DNA of 6,872 nt from Bacteroidetes bacterium UBA6491 (GTDB taxonomy: Bacteria; Bacteroidota; Bacteroidia; NS11-12g; UBA9320): NCBI GenBank assembly GCA_002436505.1, contig DJML01000119.1, positions 4,804 through 11,675 of the forward strand, given 5' to 3'. Position 1 is the stretch's first letter, and each line of letters begins with the position of its first letter. Shown here piece after piece: positions 4,501 through 6,872 of the stretch. Under the pieces are notes generated by a model that searched no databases, had not been told where the DNA came from, and saw only the letters and a program-made list of their open reading frames with translations. The position numbers and the translations under genes were made by a program.

Positions 4501-6872
4501 GTGATTGTAGTTCAAGTATTTGCTGTTGAAGCATAAGAATCATTTGCTTTAGCTCATCATCATTAGCTTTCAACATATCTATTTCTGTTTTAAGGTCTGT
4601 TACCTCCGCCTCAAGCGAAGTAATCGTACCCTGTTGTTCTTGCGTAGCCTTGATCAAAGGCACAACAAATTCAGAATAACGCAGACCGTAGTAATCCTCT
4701 TCACCCTTTGGTGCATCAACACCACTGAATGAATAGCCTAACTCCGTAGCAGCTGCTTCAACTTCCTGAGCGATGAAACCGGTTTGCACCCTGTCTCTCA
4801 TCTCGTTCTCAGCTGCAACGATACGCATGGAATCCGGTGTATGTTTAAATGCAGCCATGGCATCCGGGTCGTAAGAATAGGTCACCGGTCGCAGTTTCAT
4901 AATGAAATCGATACCGACAACGTTCTCCTGAACATTGGTTTTAAATCTACCATCCGATACTGTGGTCCATCCAACCTGTCCTCCGATGGAAGACACAGAT
5001 CCGTTACCTATTCGAACCTGGTTGTTTGCTGTTACCGTTGCGTTGTAACCAAGCCCCATTGAATTTTGGTAATTACCTGTTGCATATGCTCCGAAACCGA
5101 CAGCCGTATTATAGTTTCTGTTATTCATCTGGTAAAGCGCTGAATAACCGATGGCCACATTAGCATTACCGTTTCTGTTCGTGTACAATGAAAGGTTACC
5201 CATTGCAACGTTATAGTTACCGTTCTGCATGCTATACATCGAATAGTTACCCATTGATGTGTTGTCAGTACCATTCAGTTCGTTGTACATGGCAAACTTT
5301 CCAAAGGCATTGTTATTTGTACCATTGATGTTATTATACAGTGCACTGTGACCAAACGCAGAGTTGTTCGCTCCACCGCTGTTCTCCTGAAGTGCTGATG
5401 TACCAACACCTGTGTTGTGATTACCAGTGAAGTCATCATTGATACCTGCATCCTCACCAATAAATACGGATCCTCCGGTATTGATGACATGGAGTATTCC
5501 TGCATCCATAATGAAGTGCTCAGTGCCTTCCATGGCAAATCTGATCTTATCCTCATCCGGATTCTTCTCTACATCTACCCATGTATCTTCGTCACGGTCG
5601 ATAAGTTTGTAAAGAGGAAGCAGAACATAATTACCGTTCTCAATGAACAGCGTGTCAAAATTCCTCCAGATGGTCTGTGAATCTCTGTCACCCATATATG
5701 GGGATAGGTCGATGCTCACAGTGTTTCCATCTTCTATAGACAACCAAAGCACATTATTTGAGTCAATGGTGAAATCAGTTATGATCTGATCGTCCGTGTT
5801 ATCCATGTATGGAGTCAGGTCGGCGATCACGGAATTCCCATCTTCAATTGCGATTGTCAGTTCATTTGTTGAAGTGTCTACCGCAAAGTATGTGATGTTC
5901 TGATCGTCAGTATCCGTGTTGTCAAGATACTTTGAGAAATCAGTGGTCACAGTATTACCGTTCTCAATAGACATGGTAAGAATATCAGTAGCCGTATCCA
6001 GATTGAAATAGGTAATGATCTGATCATCTGTATTGTCAAGATATGGAGTAAGGTCAATGGTGACCGTATTTCCATCCTCAATAGACAAAGTCAGCACATT
6101 TGTACTTGTATCCAGATTAAAGACTGTGATATTCTGATCGTCAGTATTGTCCAGGTACGGAGTAAGATCAATAGTTACAGTATTACCATCCTCAATCGTC
6201 AGTGTAACTACGTTCGTAGTTGAATTCAGACTGAAGTTCGTGATCGTCTGATCATCTGTATTGTCAAGTAAGTAAGACAGATCCATAGTCATGGTGTTTC
6301 CATCTTCCAATGAAATTGTTACAACGTTGGTTGTAGTGTCAAAGGTGAAAACAGTAATGTTCTGATCATCTGTATTATCTAACAAGGTAGACAGGTCCAG
6401 GGTTACTGTATTGCCATTCTCGATCTCAAGGGTGATCTCGTTTGTGGTCGTATCAAAGCTAAAGTCAAGAATGGTCTGCTGATCAGAATTATCAACTAAC
6501 CAGGACAGATCCACATTCATCGTATTTCCATTCTCTATAGTAATGGTGAGCATGTTGTTTGTGGTATCCAGACTAAAGGCTGTAATATCCTGCTCATCAA
6601 AATCCTCTAACCAGGACAGGTCAACGGTCATTGTGTTACCATTCTCAATAGTAATGGTCAATTCATTGTTGGTCGTGTCAAGATTAAATACTGTGATATC
6701 CTGTTCGTCCGTATCATCAAGGTATTGACTCATGTCAACGAAAACAGTGTTCCCGTTATCGATCGTAAGGATAAGGGTATCATTGGATATTGTGAAGTTG
6801 GTGATCGTCTGATTATCGTTGTCATCCAGGGTTTGTGTCAGGTCGTATGTGATCGTATCGCCCGCTTCAGTC
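4484..6872 (-). CDS. Repeat-rich surface/fibre protein with YadA-like beta-roll and C-terminal S74 intramolecular chaperone; N-terminus off the right edge
   Basis: A probable trimeric fibre or adhesin-like protein of the 'tail fiber domain-containing' type found in many Bacteroidota. The frame stays open to the right edge, so 795 C-terminal residues are visible and the start is not. Numbered from the first whole codon at 6871, the order is: tandem 38-residue beta-type repeats (about 1-424); an acidic junction D-R-D-E-D-T-W-V-D-V-E (425-435), then DEDKIRF and NTGGSVFIGEDAG; a YadA-head-like beta-roll array (486-623); a Peptidase_S74 / endosialidase-chaperone domain from SDGRFK (639-644) through LRPVTYSY, GFIAQEVE and YSEFVVPLIKA; and a coiled coil (about 744-791). 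The S74 domain normally helps fibres trimerise and may then cut itself off. There is no T9SS domain at the C-terminus. The Met at 6733 lies inside a repeat and is not the start. No phage genes are nearby, so a cellular surface role fits better than a phage tail fibre; ligand and export route are unknown. Confidence 0.9.
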   Translation of the reverse strand, partial: TEAGDTITYDLTQTLDDNDNQTITNFTISNDTLILTIDNGNTVFVDMSQYLDDTDEQDITVFNLDTTNNELTITIENGNTMTVDLSWLEDFDEQDITAFSLDTTNNMLTITIENGNTMNVDLSWLVDNSDQQTILDFSFDTTTNEITLEIENGNTVTLDLSTLLDNTDDQNITVFTFDTTTNVVTISLEDGNTMTMDLSYLLDNTDDQTITNFSLNSTTNVVTLTIEDGNTVTIDLTPYLDNTDDQNITVFNLDTSTNVLTLSIEDGNTVTIDLTPYLDNTDDQIITYFNLDTATDILTMSIENGNTVTTDFSKYLDNTDTDDQNITYFAVDTSTNELTIAIEDGNSVIADLTPYMDNTDDQIITDFTIDSNNVLWLSIEDGNTVSIDLSPYMGDRDSQTIWRNFDTLFIENGNYVLLPLYKLIDRDEDTWVDVEKNPDEDKIRFAMEGTEHFIMDAGILHVINTGGSVFIGEDAGINDDFTGNHNTGVGTSALQENSGGANNSAFGHSALYNNINGTNNNAFGKFAMYNELNGTDNTSMGNYSMYSMQNGNYNVAMGNLSLYTNRNGNANVAIGYSALYQMNNRNYNTAVGFGAYATGNYQNSMGLGYNATVTANNQVRIGNGSVSSIGGQVGWTTVSDGRFKTNVQENVVGIDFIMKLRPVTYSYDPDAMAAFKHTPDSMRIVAAENEMRDRVQTGFIAQEVEAAATELGYSFSGVDAPKGEEDYYGLRYSEFVVPLIKATQEQQGTITSLEAEVTDLKTEIDMLKANDDELKQMILMLQQQILELQSQGGQR
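4499..4642 (-). other. C-terminal coiled coil of the fibre protein
   Basis: The last 50 or so residues have hydrophobic positions spaced in heptads and almost no Gly or Pro (segments such as ITSLEAEVTDLKTEIDMLKA and QMILMLQQQILELQSQ). It directly follows the S74 domain, where such proteins often carry a helical trimerisation tail. It takes the place where a T9SS sorting domain would be, so the fibre's export must rely on something else. Confidence 0.8.
4640..4957 (-). other. S74 intramolecular chaperone domain with conserved Ser/Lys pair
   Basis: This part of the fibre gene begins with SDGRFK: Ser codon 4957-4955, Lys codon 4942-4940, five residues apart. The same S-D-x-R-x-K arrangement occurs in S74-type domains, including the self-cleaving MYRF protein, where the Ser and Lys form the catalytic pair. 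Further family hallmarks follow: IMKLRPVTYSY, GFIAQEVE, and YSEFVVPLIKA. If active, cleavage near the Ser would release a C-terminal piece of about 157 residues (chaperone plus coiled coil) from the mature fibre. Domain identity is well supported; activity is inferred from the intact residues. Confidence 0.85.
5003..5416 (-). repeat. 17-residue (51-bp) YadA-head-like beta-roll repeats
   Basis: Six consecutive 17-residue units (5416 down to 5111) follow the pattern N-x-[AG]-[FVMI]-G-x-x-[AS]-[LM]-Y/Q followed by an Asn/Gly-rich turn. Examples are NSAFGHSALYNNINGTN and NVAIGYSALYQMNNRNY. Two shorter 15-residue units follow (NTAVGFGAYATGNYQ from 5110, then NSMGLGYNATVTANN), and the array closes with QVRIGN. 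This N-[ATV]-[AV]-x-G pattern is that of left-handed parallel beta-roll heads in trimeric adhesins. The change from 17 to 15 residues marks the transition into the neck before the S74 domain. Confidence 0.88.
5600..6871 (-). repeat. Array of about 38-residue (114-bp) protein-coding tandem repeats
   Basis: Ten full-length units, one shortened terminal unit and one partial unit at the edge are visible. Each unit runs: an acidic turn DNTDDQ, a strand of the type ITVFNLDT, a short T-N linker, a strand of the type LTLSIEDGN, then TVTIDLTPYL. Units begin (minus strand) at 6826, 6718, 6607, 6493, 6379, 6265, 6151, 6037, 5923, 5803 and 5692. Most are 37-38 residues. The first whole unit has 36, the unit starting at 5923 has 40 because of an extra TD (DNTDTDDQ), and the last has 31 and is degenerate. 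The array continues past the right edge. Similar DDQ...GN-x-V-x-x-DLS repeats are familiar from Bacteroidota surface proteins; a rigid beta-stalk role is inferred. Confidence 0.93.

Noticed and set aside
4228..4536. Plus-strand open frames across the secreted and fibre genes (also 4784-5062, 5417-5680, 6543-6728)
   Set aside because: They are antisense to strongly supported coding sequence, lack recognisable domains, and follow from the codon bias of the true genes.
6731..6733. ATG at 6733 as the start of the fibre gene
   Set aside because: The frame continues uninterrupted to the right edge with another full repeat and part of a further one. This Met lies inside a repeat (VDMSQYL aligns with DLTPYL of other units).
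5600..6872. 114-bp tandem repeats as a CRISPR array or satellite
   Set aside because: Repeats are in frame, vary mainly at silent positions and encode a regular beta-type motif; there are no unique spacers.
4484..6872. Prophage tail-fibre gene
   Set aside because: The S74 domain also occurs in phage, but the neighbours are a T9SS-sorted protein, xth and leuS, with no capsid, tail, integrase or lysis gene in view. Upstream sequence could change this.

Overview
The window looks like a chromosomal segment of a Bacteroidota bacterium. The evidence is a secreted protein with the gliding-motility/type IX secretion (T9SS) type-B C-terminal domain, a large S74-type fibre protein of the kind common in this phylum, a leucyl-tRNA synthetase with a long insertion before KMSKS, and a TTTG-N19-TTACTTTG promoter-like sequence. 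I cannot place it to genus.

Layout. Positions 1-2022 (+) hold the 3' three quarters of leuS; its start lies off the left edge. After a 60-bp gap comes xth, convergent on the minus strand (2083-2847), encoding an ExoIII/APE1-family AP endonuclease. Positions 2848-3020 are intergenic. They contain a strong intrinsic terminator for the minus-strand operon to the right and a possible promoter for xth. From 3021 to the right edge there are two minus-strand genes in one operon: first a repeat-rich fibre protein (4484 to beyond 6872, N-terminus missing), then a 488-residue exported protein with a T9SS sorting domain (3021-4487). The two overlap by 4 nt (ATGA), and a full AAGGAGG Shine-Dalgarno sits inside the last codons of the first gene.

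How the genes work together. leuS and xth are unrelated housekeeping genes (translation and DNA repair). The two right-hand genes look like a cell-surface module. The fibre protein has at least ten full 38-residue beta-type repeats, an acidic D-x-D-x-D junction, a 17-residue YadA-head-like beta-roll array, a C-terminal S74 intramolecular chaperone with its Ser/Lys pair intact, and a terminal coiled coil. The downstream protein has a signal peptide and a T9SS domain. Tight coupling suggests the two products are made together and may act together at the surface; this is inference. No tRNA, rRNA, CRISPR array, insertion sequence or recognisable phage structural gene is visible.
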